Source: Agrostemma githago
Lineage: Eukaryota; Streptophyta; Magnoliopsida; Caryophyllales; Caryophyllaceae
Assembly: GCA_958450325.1 (NCBI GenBank)
Contig: OY288257.1
Coordinates: 34,056,771 to 34,120,770 of the forward strand
Direction: 5' to 3'
Length of the DNA: 64,000 nucleotides
This document shows positions 30,294 to 42,725 of this stretch, in pieces (position 1 is the stretch's first letter; every line of letters starts with the position of its first letter). The notes beneath the pieces were generated by a model. It was given only the letters and a program-made list of their open reading frames with translations. It had not been told where the DNA came from and made no database searches. The translations under genes and the position numbers were made by a program.

Positions 30294-32437
30294 ATTTGGC
30301 GACTCCTCTGAGGATTAACTGATGCGTGACTTACCATCGGCATCCTCAGGGTGAGACTCGAATAGAAATCGTTTGACTAGTACAATACGCGTTTTAGTTT
30401 TACGGTTCATGCATAACCCCATATTTTCCCGGGCCGGTATTGGTGACCGACATCCCACTATACTATTGACGTAGTCCAAATTAGATATGTCAAAGGTGTC
30501 CATAGTCGACTCGTATGGGTTTTACGGCATGTTCTAAGCTCAACTCGACTTAGGCAGTCCGCCCCGATTCTCGGATAGGCTATGTACACTGGTATAGACC
30601 CTTTATAGACCGACCGAGACTTAGTATAGAGCATACATGGTGTCGTTATAATGCTTGCGTGACTATATGCTACTTGGTTTCTAAGGTCGTTTTTCAAAAA
30701 CCGTCATTTTCAAAAATTGCATCCTTTCAAAATATCCAATTTCAAAACCCGGAACATATACCGAATTTAGGATTTACTATTTTACTCAAAATAGCCTATT
30801 TCTAGCCGGTATTCTGCCCATTTCAAAACTCAAAAATATTTTCGAACTTTCTTGACTAAGGCAAGGCCCACCTACGTAAGACATACTCCTACAAAGGTTG
30901 GCCGGTTTACACAATCGAGTCCAAAGTCTGGGAATGTCTCACGTGAACCTCCCTTCAAACAGGACCAGGCCCACATAGCCGAATCCTAGAGGAGACTCAC
31001 CTTTCACAAGTCGCATGTCTAAGTTTTTTTTCCGAGTCAACCTTTTACAAAGCGTAGCCCTACAACAAAAGGTTCGTGACCCTTACGTCTAAGGGTCACT
31101 CGTCCAACACTCGAGTCTTAACACAACCTTCGTTCCTACTCGCGGGCTACCCTTCAGCAGGGCGATCAATCACGGTTGCTCTAAGGGTCATGTCTTACAC
31201 GTGTTGTCTCACGTACCCCACTTTTGAGTCACTTAGATGTCACACCATATGAGTCTTTAGCCTTACTCGGGGGTTGTCCTCCATCCGAGCAGTCGAACAC
31301 GGTCGCCCCATTTTCGGACTCGCCCTCATGCACCCTAAGTCTCATGGTCGAGTCCAAGCCAGAGTCGTTACCTCGTTTACATCAACGTTCGAGTATCCCG
31401 GTCCAAGAGTCTTTGTCATCCCGTCACCCTGGGCCATGTCTAGTTCGACTCCCTCTCTTGCATTTGCACAAAGCCGAGTTTAGGCGAGTCGTGGCACCCG
31501 TTGTTCTCTCTAATCAAGGACCTTACCAAAAAAGAACATATACCATCCAAGCATCCGAAAGTCCGGATTTGACTCGAGTCTAAGTCCGAGTCCAAGTCTA
31601 GGATACCCTACATCCTCATTTCAAAATCAAGAGTCAGAGTCATTTGTATTCTGTCCTCTTTTCAAAGTCAATAAAATCAGCTTTTCTATTTCTCATATAT
31701 ACTTTCCTTATGTGTTTTCGAGAACATGACGAGCACCATCATACACTGTGAGCACATGCACGTGACTATTATAGGCACATCTATAATGACTGCAGGATAT
31801 TGAGACCCGTGTTTTCCTTTACCTGTTCCATGTCTGACATAGAAAGCCACATAACTACCCTTAGCAAGAGCGGTATCGAATCCTACTACAAATCTAGGTA
31901 GTCTCCTAGTTTGGGTTCAAGACGGGAGGCAAGCCCATTTCCCACAATAAACACCCCTCCAATAAGATCGACCAATCCCTACCTTAGGTGTTAGTTTGAC
32001 CAACGGAAAAATGAAGAAGGAAAAAGCTGGACAAAAAAAAAATCAAAAGTCCAAGAAAAAAAAGCAAAAGGCCGAAATAAAAAAGCAGGCCGTCATCAAA
32101 AAAGAGAATTCAAATACCCATGGCGGTGGTCAACGGTCAACTCAAGTAAAAGTCCCTTGACCGGGTTACGGTCAATCAAAAATTATCAAAACCCATACTA
32201 TCCAATAGGGAAGAAACAATCAAGCTGGTCAGCTAACACCAAATCTAGCCTTCCCACATTACAACCCTTAAGACCTTCTCGAGACCCAGGCTAAGAGACA
32301 GCCCGGAATTTTGAGGATTCAAGCTCCATAGGATACACCCTAACCTTTAGGGACAGACATGGAAATTAGATCCCGCATTATCAAACCTAACCCGATCAAA
32401 GTTCGAGTCATTTTTACTTGGCTTCCCAATTTCCTAC
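30294..32437 (+). mobile_element. Plus-strand Tat internal region, left part
   Basis: Reverse-complement counterpart of about 40017-36600. It begins with the primer site and runs through a badly decayed gag region (around 31620-31700 only the gag 3' flank is recognisable) to the point where the triple-LTR array is inserted. The last five bases CCTAC (32433-32437) are the array's target duplication. Confidence 0.8.
30297..30314 (+). other. Primer-binding site of plus-strand Tat (mutated)
   Basis: TGGCGACTCCTCTGAGGA differs at two positions from the site in the tandem copies (TGGCGACTCCGCTGGGGA). The latter is of the Tat/Ogre type, usually assigned to tRNA-Arg. Confidence 0.7.
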
Positions 32438-33223
32438 TGTGGACATGACATAGGTCCACCCCGACGCGGCCACGCGCGGGTTTGGGGAGGCGAATGAATC
32501 TCCATATGAGAATGGATCGAATTGAAATTTAAATCGAAGTGGAGTCGCCACCGAACTTTGTGGGAGTTCGGGCCCATTCGAACCCACTTTATGTCGAAGT
32601 GGGCCGTATACAAAATACGGCCCATTTCCGATGTCAGAGTTTATTGGGCTCGTCCCTTTGCATTTCGATACCGATACCATCACTACCGGTTATCGTGTAT
32701 AGAATGACTCTCGTGCGCCAACGGTTTCGGGCATCCGGAAACCGAGGTTCTGAGTAAGGGGTGAGGGTACGTGTTGGGAAGCCCACAAAGGACACCCAAC
32801 CCCGCCCGCACATTAGCGGCCTCTACTAAGATATCGAATGATTTTTGAATACGCGCGTTAGTTAAACGATGAGATGTTATGCAAACATTGTTTTCCCTAA
32901 GCATGTGAATGAAATTGAACGGGTTTCTATGTCGATTTAATGCAACTAAAATTAACGTCAAAGTTGTATTTTAGCATGCGGGTTCATTTTAGTACAATAA
33001 AATAAACGAGAATTAAATCGACAAAAGAACAAACAGTTAGTAACGGTATGACAATATTAACGGTTTGCGCAAATATAGAATGATGTAAATAAGATGTCGT
33101 ATGGTTTTTGAAAAAGGATATTCCACGTGATTGATTGACACGTGTTGACCTAAGTCACAAAAAAACATTGTCGAGACTAGAAAAAGGATGTAAGACTCAC
33201 GGTATTGTCGTGATAAGGGGCCA

Positions 33224-33552
33224 CTCGACCGAGTCACTGCGAGACTCGACCGAGTGGACCGCTAAAAAGTCTTAAGTCCGGATTTCGTGACGGCGCTCGA
33301 CCGAGTTATGAGGGAACTCGGCCGAGTACACGGCCACTCGATCGAGTTATTGCGAAACTCGACCGAGTGGTTGTCATGAAAGTATTATGTCTCGTATTTG
33401 GACCCTACTCGATCGAGCTATTGACCAACTCGGCCGAGTACGTTGCTACTCGATCGAGTCATTGCGAGACTCGACCGAGTGGAGGTCGAAAAAGCATTCT
33501 GTTTTGGTTTTGGGGTGCCACTCGACCGAGTGGGCCAGGCACTTGGTCGAGT
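33224..33552 (-). repeat. Phased palindrome array, twelve sites
   Basis: Twelve CTCGRYCGAG-type palindromes start at 33224, 33245, 33296, 33317, 33337, 33358, 33408, 33429, 33449, 33470, 33521 and 33542. Spacings are 21, 51, 21, 20, 21, 50, 21, 20, 21, 51 and 21. The set repeats with a period of 112-113 bp, so it began as a tandem repeat of a four-site unit. The 37-39-bp gaps between units have diverged while the palindromes have stayed alike. LTR-b has the same array; LTR-c lost one site through a 36-bp deletion near 48603. Confidence 0.85.
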
Positions 33553-34449
33553 GCCCCCTGTACGAACCAGTGTTCGTTTTGCAACTCGTTATTGACTTTG
33601 AAATTGCTCATTGATTTTGATGATTCGATGAATTGGGCATAAATATTGTATAATTTATGTCCAATTCATATCTATGATTTTCGTCGTACCCGATATCCGC
33701 TTATTGAAGCGGTATCGAATACTAGAGTGAAATTTGAATATAAATGCTATAAGTCATTGTAAATTAACTAGCACAATATAAATTTTCTCCGCGTTTATTG
33801 ATGTCGTAATTAATTCGATTGAATTAGAGGACATCTATATTAGCATCAACGAAAATTTTGTTAATTAATTTATTTGACAAAATCATTAGATTCAACATCC
33901 AATTACGAAATTGGTATCGAATCTAAAAGATCGACACTTGAATTAAATAAACTCGACTTGATTCCCTCCGCATCCCGACATCATAATTAATTCTTACGAA
34001 TTGTGTGATGTCGGATACGCATCAACGGGTTTCGACCCTTATTAAAAAAGACACTTATTTTGAAAAATAGGTTTTGATTGAATGATAGCGAGAACGAAAA
34101 TAAAAACTATTATTTAGGTTGACTTGTTTCAGTAATCAAGTGATCGAGGTGATGGGATAAGCGACCGGCAACGCTGAGTGCAGTACTCTTGTATATTCGG
34201 GTTTTCTTATCCCACCATCACTCACACTCGACACAAATTCACAAACATTTTAGTGTCTTTTAATACTCGTGATATTAAAGATATTAGGACGCGAATAAAG
34301 TAAAAAAAAACGAGACAACGACGACGACATAGATGATATGCGACGCGAGAGAGAAGGAGAAGAGAGGAAAGATCGGGTTTTGGCACTCTCAACCTACATG
34401 TTTCTTATGCTCGGACGGGACTCGTAGTGGCTTGCACGGGAGTTTTGAG

Positions 34450-34727
34450 ATGTAGGGTTGAGTTGTGGTGGTTTAGGGTTTTGAATTCCTAAAGCTGGGT
34501 TTAGGGTTTGCTAGTGTAGTATTAGGGTTTGATTAGGGTAAAATTAGGGTTTCGAAAAAGTTGTGTTGAAGTGTGTGCATGGGGGTGTATATATAGGCAT
34601 TGCCCATGTACCCCGTCTAGGGTTACTCGACCGAGTAGCCCCTTGACTCGGTCGAGTGGCCCAAGCGCCTGCAGCCGGGCTTGAATAAGGGCCCACTCGA
34701 TCGAGTGGAGCTGACACTCGACGGAGT
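34450..34727 (-). promoter_or_regulatory. LTR-a promoter: palindromes, TATA box, telo-box leader
   Basis: The TATA box TATATATA (34588-34595) has palindromes upstream on the sense strand starting at 34626, 34647, 34696 and 34717 (spacings 21, 49, 21; first site 31 bp from TATA). In the transcribed direction, 35-140 bp past TATA (34450-34553), are at least five ACCCTAA or AAACCCTAA motifs, a class of element common near plant transcription starts. The equivalent TATA boxes of LTR-b and LTR-c are at 42197-42204 and 49779-49786, with the same 31-bp distance. Confidence 0.65.
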
Positions 34728-36870
34728 GGGTCAGCTGGATCAAGTGGTCCGGGATTTGGACCTTGAATTGGATATTTTGTGGGTTTTGCTTTTGAGTTGG
34801 ACTTTTTGATGTTTGTGTGGCTGTTTTCTGTGTGTCTCGGAAATGACTTTGATCGGGGTTGACCCAATCGCTAAAAGTCGGTTTTATTTCCGGTGTCGGT
34901 TTTGACCCAAATTAGTGTTGTTTGACTGGAAACGACGCACTGGGCCTGAATTTGAGGTCCATTTTGTGAGATTTGTACTCCGTAAGTGCATTAGCCAGCA
35001 ACTAATGGTTTTTGGCCCATATCCGAGCGCGTAGAAACACATTAGCGTTCGATCATCATCGGGTGTTTTTTGAAAACTACCATAGACACCTGGCAGTCAA
35101 AATGCGGGTGTCTACAGAGCCCTCACTCTGACTGAGGCTGGACAAGGCGAAAGTCAGAGTAGCTACAAAGTCAATTAAGACATGGTAGACTTCCGATCGG
35201 GTCGTTTATAGTCCATTAGACTCGCGTGAAGGGCTCGCCAGCCATAAGATAGGAGTCATACCTGAGCTGATGATAATACCTCCGTGGGGAATCGGACTTG
35301 TCGCATAAGTCCTAGGTGCGCCTATATGTGGGCCCATCCCGTTCTATTCCGGGGAAAATGCCGCCTGGGGCTTTCCGCTGGGGAGATACAGTGGGTTGCA
35401 TGTCCCTACTTAAGTCGTACCTGTATAAGTTACATAAAATTTTGCATGCAACACGTAGGTAGAAAAATGACTCGCGCTTGGGAAAAAATGATTTTTTTTT
35501 TTTTTTGAATTTTTGGAATTTTTGAAATTGAAATCCTGAAAGCACTCACGGGCTACGTTTTCAAAATGGAAAGGGGTAGAAAAGAAATTTTCAGTTTAAA
35601 TAGACCGAAATTTGACCTTGTCGAAAAGGAACTTTTTTCAAATGACTAAATTTTGGAAATTTCAAAGTGGAATTTGAAGAGAGAGGGCTACCGACAGTCT
35701 CGACTCTGGACGTGACAGGACGAGTTGACCGACACGCACTGGACTCTCTAAGGGTTGGACCGGGACTCGGTAAGGGGGATGGGCCACCTAAGATGACGAG
35801 GCTCTAAAGTTGCGCTATTCCGTAGGCTAGGCGAGTGGCAACACGGTCGTACATCAAAATGGGATAAATATGCTATAGGGGACTTGCAGTAGTCTGTAAT
35901 GAGACTATTTTAGTCTGGTGCCCTTCTGGATTTCTTGATTTTAGGGTACAGTCCAAAATGGGTATTGCTTCGAGTCCTGACTGATTCTCGTCTTCGACTG
36001 AGCCGAGTACTAGGACACACTGTAGAAAGGAGGCTAGATTTTGAAAGTATTTGGATTATGTGAGTGGAAGGAGAACTTCTGTCTAATAGAAGCCCCCAGG
36101 ATGACAAAGCTAGCTACTGAGAACATGACAGTGTCGTGATCAGAATGATAGTGCTTTTTCAATGTGTGTCAATGTGAGTATTGTGCCTCTGTTGAAAGGC
36201 TGCCTACGTATTCACGTGTAGTGAAATCAAACCATGGCGTAGTTCAGTGGATTGAAAGATATACTATGGTGCCTAGTCTAATAGGACTTTGTGCGTAACT
36301 AACCATATTGACGGTGCAGGCTAGGTGCATTCCCAATGATGTCTTGATCAAAGGGCTAGAATGGTTAGGATATTGATCCTGTGACTGTAAGCGATTTCCA
36401 GGATAGCCCCAGAGGTGGTGTGAACTATTTGGGCATGTTCTATGCCGACCGCAAGTTGAGTTCCCGTGTTTGGGGTTGGTTACTGGTTTGGATGTTTTTG
36501 GAAATGTGGTGCTAGGTAGTAAGTGGCTTTGATGTTTTGACATCTGGAGCTTGATTTGTGGAGCTAAGGCTTCGAGGGTAAGGTATTGTAATGTGGTAGG
36601 AAAGGGGGGAAGTCGAGTAAAAATGACTCAGACTTCGGTTGAGCGGGTTTGATAATGCGGGATATGGTTTCCAAGTCTGGCCCTAACCTCAACATTCCAG
36701 GCTGCCTCTAGCCTAGGTCTCGGGAAGGTCTTGAGGGTTGTAATGTGGGAAGGTTGAGTGTGGTGTTAGCTAACCAGCTTGATTGTAACTCCCCTATTGG
36801 ATGGTATGAGTACTGATAATTTTGAAATTGACCGTTTTCACTACGGTCATGGGTTCTTGAATATCTTTTG

Positions 36871-37070
36871 GTTGACCTCTTAGCCCCGGTCATGGGTTTT
36901 TTGAATGTTAGTTGACATCTTAGCCCCGGTCATGGGTTTTTTGAATGTTGGTTGACCTCTTAGCCCCGGTCATAGGGTTTTTGAATTTTGGTTGACCTCT
37001 TAGCCCCGGTCATGGGTTTTTTGAATGTTGGTTGACCTCTTAGCCCCGGTCATGGGTTTTTTGAATTTTT
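36871..37070. repeat. 40-bp minisatellite, five copies
   Basis: Five head-to-tail 40-bp units, each containing TTAGCCCCGGTCATGGG and starting GTTGAC. The second array copy is at 44479-44678. Tat copy A has only a degenerate version near 11215-11310, so the repeat expanded in the lineage that gave rise to the array. Confidence 0.9.
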
Positions 37071-37539
37071 GTTGGTCAGACTAACACCTAAGGTAGGAAT
37101 TGGTCAGTCTCATTGGAGGGGTGTTATACTATGGGAAATGGGCATGCCTCCCGTCTTTAACCCAGACTAGAAGACTACCTAGATTTGTCATAGGATTCGA
37201 TACCGCTCCTGCTAAGGGTAGTTATGTGGCTTTTCTGTACCAGACAAGGAATAGGTAAAAGGAAAACTCGGGCTCAGTTTCCTGCAGTCATTATAGATGT
37301 GCCTATAATAGTCACGTGTGTGTGCTCACAGTGTATGACGGTCTTCATCATGTTCTCGGAAACACATAAGGAAAGTATATATGAGAAAGTATATTGAAAG
37401 CTGATTTTATTGAATTTTGAAAACGATGACAGAATACAATTGACTCCGACTCTGACTTGGAAATGAGGATGTAGGGTATCCTAGACTCGGACTCAGACTT
37501 AGACTTAAACCAAATCCGGACTCTCGGATGATGTTGTCA

Positions 37540-38359
37540 TTAGTCGTCGGCTTCTAAGGACTCGAGTTGATGTCCAGTATAGCCTTCAGTAGAAGCTTCA
37601 CCCAGATCTTCATTATGTCGAAGATCGTCTTCAATCCTAATGCCCATTTCGGTAGTAAAGTTTGAAATGCCGGCATACCTAAGATGGACGTGGTAGGAAG
37701 GTAGGAGGTTGTTGATGAACGCCTCCACTAGTGTCTTCTCGTTGGGCTTATCTACCAACTTCACACTTTCGGTCCGCCATCTTTGGAGATATTTGGTGAA
37801 CCCTTCTTTGGGCTCTTGGGCCATCACTTCCAGAGTACGCATTGTAGTCTGGGTCTCGGTATTATCGGCGTAATTCCGAGCAAATTCAGTCGCCACATCA
37901 TCCCAAGTCTTATATTTCTTGGAATCGAGCCTGTAGTACCAGGCCTTGGGATGCTTTTCGAGGGAGGAAGAGAATAAGTGCTTAAATATGCTTCACCCCT
38001 TTGAAGGCCATAAAATCTTTGAAATCCCGGATGTGGTGGACCGGGTCTTCAGTACCCTCAAACATTGGAATTCCCGTGAGGTTGAGGTTAGAAGGTAGCC
38101 CGTCATTTAGAGGCGAATAAGAGCTAGCATTTTTGGTATAGATCGAGTTGTTTGTTGACAAATGGACCTGCTCTTCCAGTTTGCGAACAATGCTGATTAG
38201 TTCAGCTATGGGCCCGGTGGGCTCAGATCCAGCAACAAGAGTCCCTTTCTCCACGACACTCAAACAGGTGGCAAGGGTCGTTTGGTCGGTCCTGATGGCC
38301 GTCAATTGGGCCTCCATCTTAGCCAGTGAGGCTTTCAGTTCGTCCAAGGTTTCTTGCAT
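37540..38359 (-). pseudogene. Array gag copy 1, frameshifted
   Basis: Same gene as 45148-45972 but with a 5-bp deletion (GTGGA missing, at about 37990) that splits it into an N-terminal part (37982-38359, coiled coil and start of capsid) and a C-terminal part (37540-37896). Since the intact version is retained in the other array copy, the deletion postdates the duplication or was already a difference between the recombining elements. Confidence 0.88.
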
Positions 38360-39996
38360 CTTGCGTTGGCTTCTAGTTACGGGTGGCCTGTCTGTAAGAA
38401 TGCCGCGTAATCAGAAAAGTTGCTTCGGAACTCAAATACGCCAAGGCATAGGAAATAGCGTGGGAGGAGAGACGACTCTGGTTTAACTCAGGTTAGACTC
38501 TCCTAAGACAAATGTGTAGGGTACGATTCTCGGAGCGACTGTGATTACTCACTCCGTCAGAGAATAGCCCCCAAGTGAGACTAAGGACTCAGATGGTGTG
38601 GCATCTAAGTGACTCAAAAATGGGGTATGTGAGACAACACGTGTAAGACATGACCCTTAGAGCAACCATGATTGATCGCTCTGCCGAAGGGTAGCCCCCA
38701 AGTGGGATCGATAATTTTGTTAAGACTCGAGTGTCGGACGAGTGACCCTTAGACGTAAGGACCACGAACCTTTTGTTGTAGGGCTATGCCTTGTAAAAGG
38801 TTGACTCGGAAAAGACACCTAGACGGGTGACTTGTGAAAGGTGGGCCTCCCTTAGAATTCGGCATGTGGGCCGAATCCTGTTCGAAGGAAGGTCCATGTG
38901 AGATATTTCTCAAACTTTGGACTCGATTGTGTAGATGGGCCCTCCTTTGTAGGAGTATGTCCTATGTAGGCGGGCTATGCCTTAGTCAAATAAGGCAGAC
39001 GGGGATAGGGAAGAAACTCGTGATGTAAGATCGACAGAGTTTCGACGCTAAAGACTTCGACAACTTATGACATGACCCGACACTGCTAAATACGGGAAGT
39101 CCTAAGAAGAGGAAGGTTTTGAAAATGAATTTTTTGGAAGATCCGAGAGAACTCGGGGAAGGGCCCGATTTTTTCAAAAAAATCAAAAAGTGCATCGGGC
39201 CCCAAATTTGAAAGTTCGAAAATATTTTCGAGTTTTGAAATGGGCAGAATACCGGCTAGAAATAAGCTATTTTGAGTAAAATCATAAGTCCTAAATTCGG
39301 TATGTGTCCCCGGTTTTGAAATTGGATATCTTGAAAATTGAAAATTTGAATGTCGGAAAAAAGAATTTCCGATGATTTGAAAATTGAAGATGAGATCCCG
39401 AAGATTTGAAAATCAAAAACGGCATCTCGAAGATTTGAATATTGAAATTGAATTTTTGAAAATTCGAAAATCGAATGCTGGATCGGAAGTTCGAATTTTG
39501 AAATGGGCGGCATGCCGGCTAGAAAATAGGCTTGTTTTGAGTTAAAGCATCAGCTTTCCGAGTTTTTGAAAATTTGATATTTTTTGAAAAGATGGATTTT
39601 TGAAGTTTCGGAACTTTGAATACGACACGGAAACCAAGTAGCACATAATCACGTAAGCATTATAACGACGCTATGTATGCTTTACACTAAGTCTCGGTCG
39701 GTCTATAGAGGGTCTATACCAGTGTACATAGTCTAGACGTTGATCGGGACGGACTTCCTAAGTCGAGTTGAATTTAGAACATGCCGCGAAACCCACTCGA
39801 ATCGACTATGGACACCATTTGACATATCCATATTGGAGTACATCAACGGTATAGTGGAACGTCGGTCGCGAGTACCGGCCCGGGAAAATATGGGCTATGC
39901 ATGAACCGTAAAACTAAAACGCGTATTGTACTAGTCAAACGATTTCTATTCGAGTCTCACCCTGAGGATGCCGATGGTAAGTCACACATCAGTTAA

Positions 39997-40014
39997 TCCC
40001 CAGCGGAGTCGCCA
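39997..40014 (-). other. Primer-binding site next to LTR-b
   Basis: The minus strand reads TGGCGACTCCGCTGGGGA, 3 nt after the LTR end. It is of the Tat/Ogre type, which is usually assigned to tRNA-Arg. LTR-c has the identical site at 47610-47627. Confidence 0.8.
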
Positions 40015-40017
40015 AAT

Positions 40018-42725
40018 TGTGGACATGACATAGGTCCACCCCGACGCGGCCACGCGCGGGTTTGGGGAGGCGAATGAATCTAAATCGAAGTGGATAGAAT
40101 GGAGTCGCCACCGACATAGAATGGATCGAATTGAAATTTAAATCGAAGTGGAGTCGCCACCGAACTTTGTGGGAGTTCGGGCCCATTCGAACCCACTCTA
40201 TGTCGTAGTGGGCCATATACAAAATACGGCCCATTTCCGATGTCAGATTTTATTGGGCTCGTCCCTTTGCATTTCGATACCGATACCGTCACTACCGGTT
40301 ATCGTGTATAGAATGACTCTCGTGCGCCAACGGTTTCGGGCATCCGGAAACCGAGGTTCTGAGTAAGGGGTGAGGGTACGTGTTGGGAAGCCCACAAAGG
40401 ACACCCAACCCCGCCCGCACATTAGCGGCCTCTACTAAGATATCGAATGATTTTTGAATACGCGCGTTAGTTAAACGATGAGATGTTATGCAAACATTGT
40501 TTTCCCTAAGCATGTGAACGAAATTGAACGGGTTTCTATGTCGATTTAATGCAACTAAAATTAACGTCAAAGTTGTATTTTAGCATGCGGGTTCATTTTA
40601 GTACAATAAAATAAACGAGAATTAAATCGACAAAAGAACAAACAGTTAGTAACGGTATGACAATATTAACGGTTTGCGCAAATATAGAATGATGTAAATA
40701 AGATGTCGTATGGTTTTTGAAAAAGGATATTCCACGTGATTGATTGACACGTGTTGACCTAAGTCACAAAAAAACATTGTCGAGACTAGAAAAAGGATGT
40801 AAGACTCACGGTATTGTCGTGATAAGGGGCCACTCGACCGAGTCACTGCGAGACTCGACCGAGTGGACCGCTAAAAAGTCTTAAGTCCGGATTTCGTGAC
40901 GGCGCTCGACCGAGTTATGAGGGAACTCGGCCGAGTACACGGCCACTCGATCGAGTTATTGCGAAACTCGACCGAGTGGTTGTCATGAAAGTATTATGTC
41001 TCGTATTTGGACCCTACTCGATCGAGCTATTGACCAACTCGGCCGAGTACGTTGCTACTCGATCGAGTCATTGCGAGACTCGACCGAGTGGAGGTCGAAA
41101 AAGCATTCTGTTTTGATTTTGGGGTGCCACTCGACCGAGTGGGCCAGGCACTTGGTCGAGTGCCCCCTGTACGAACCAGTGTTCGTTTTGCAACTCGTTA
41201 TTGACTTTGAAATTTCTCATTGATTTTGATGATTCGATGAATTGGGCATAAATATTGTATAATTTATGTCCAATTCATATCTATGATTTTCGTCGTACCC
41301 GATATCCGCTTATTGAAGCGGTATCGAATACTAGAGTGAAATTTGAATATAAATGCTATAAGTCATTGTAAATTAACTAGCACAATATAAATTTTCTCCG
41401 CGTTTATTGATGTCGTAATTAATTCGATTGAATTAGAGGACATCTATATTAGCATCAACGAAAATTTTGTTAATTAATTTATTTGACAAAATCATTAGAT
41501 TCAACATCCAATTACGAAATTGGTATCGAATCTAAAAGATCGACACTTGAATTAAATAAACTCGACTTGATTCCCTCCGCATCCCGACATCATAATTAAT
41601 TCTTACGAATTGTGTGATGTCGGATACGCATCAACGGGTTTCGACCCTTATTAAAAAAGACACTTATTTTGAAAAATAGGTTTTGATTGAATGATAGCGA
41701 GAACGAAAATAAAAACTATTATTTAGGTTGACTTGTTTCAGTAATCAAGTGATCGAGGTGATGGGATAAGCGACCGGCAACGCTGAGTGCAGTACTCTTG
41801 TATATTCGGGTTTTCTTATCCCACCATCACTCACACTCGACACAAATTCACAAACATTTTAGTGTCTTTTAATACTCGTGATATTAAAGATATTAGGACG
41901 CGAATAAAGTAAAAAAAAACGAGACAACGACGACGACATAAATGATATGCGACGCGAGAGAGAAGGAGAAGAGAGGAAAGATCGGGTTTTGGCACTCTCA
42001 ACCTACATGTTTCTTATGCTCGGACGGGACTCGTAGTGGCTTGCACGGGAGTTTTGAGATGTAGGGTTGAGTTGTGGTGGTTTAGGGTTTTGAATTCCTA
42101 AAGCTGGGTTTAGGGTTTGCTAGTGTAGTATTAGGGTTTGATTAGGGTAAAATTAGGGTTTCGAAAAAGTTGTGTTGAAGTGTGTGCATGGGGGTGTATA
42201 TATAGGCATTGCCCATGTACCCCGTCTAGGGTTACTCGACCGAGTAGCCCCTTGACTCGGTCGAGTGGCCCAAGCGCCTGCAGCCGGGCTTGAATAAGGG
42301 CCCACTCGATCGAGTGGAGCTGACACTCGACCGAGTGGGTCAGCTGGATCAAGTGGTCCGGGATTTGGACCTTGAATTGGATATTTTGTGGGTTTTGCTT
42401 TTGAGTTGGACTTTTTGATGTTTGTGTGGCTGTTTTCTGTGTGTCTCGGAAATGACTTTGACCGGGGTTGACCCAATCGCTAAAAGTCGGTTTTATTTCC
42501 GGTGTCGGTTTTGACCCAAATTAGTGTTGTTTGACTGGAAACGACGCACTGGGCCTGAATTTGAGGTCCATTTTGTGAGATTTGTACTCCGTAAGTGCAT
42601 TAGCCAGCAACTAATGGTTTTTGGCCCATATCCGAGCGCGTAGAAACACATTAGCGTTCGATCATCATCGGGTGTTTTTTGAAAACTACCATAGACACCT
42701 GGCAGTCAAAATGCGGGTGTCTACA
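40018..42725 (-). repeat. Array LTR-b (middle LTR, recombinant)
   Basis: 2708 bp. From 40018 to about 40288 it carries the LTR-c variants (extra GGAGTCGCCACCG duplication, CACTCTATG, GTCGTAGTG, CAGATTTTATT, ACCGTCACT). From about 40428 to 42725 it carries the LTR-a variants (AGCGGCC, TTAAACGATGAGATG, no 36-bp deletion). It serves as 3' LTR of one unit and 5' LTR of the next. Confidence 0.92.

Larger units (their letters stand above)
32438..35116 (-). repeat. Array LTR-a (outer 3' LTR)
   Basis: 2679 bp, from TGTAGACACC (35116, minus strand) to GTCCACA (32438). It is nearly identical to LTR-b except in its last 350 bp (32438-32810), where it differs from both b and c: it lacks the roughly 45-bp duplicated GGAGTCGCCACCG segment present in them and carries its own substitutions. 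Confidence 0.92.
35117..40017 (-). mobile_element. Array internal region 1
   Basis: 4901-bp Tat internal region. In sense order: primer site (40014-39997), AT-rich leader with short repeats, gag (38359-37540, frameshifted), about 2.4 kb non-coding including the 40-bp minisatellite, and the polypurine tract next to LTR-a. It is almost identical to internal region 2. No polymerase. Confidence 0.9.

Noticed and set aside
33224..33552. CRISPR-like array of regularly spaced short repeats
   Set aside because: Repeats are only 11 bp, palindromic and variable, spacers are about 10 bp, and the context is a plant LTR. There are no cas genes.
34450..34553. Interstitial telomere repeat
   Set aside because: The TTAGGGTTT-like units are irregularly spaced and embedded in an LTR leader; they fit promoter telo-box motifs better than telomeric DNA.
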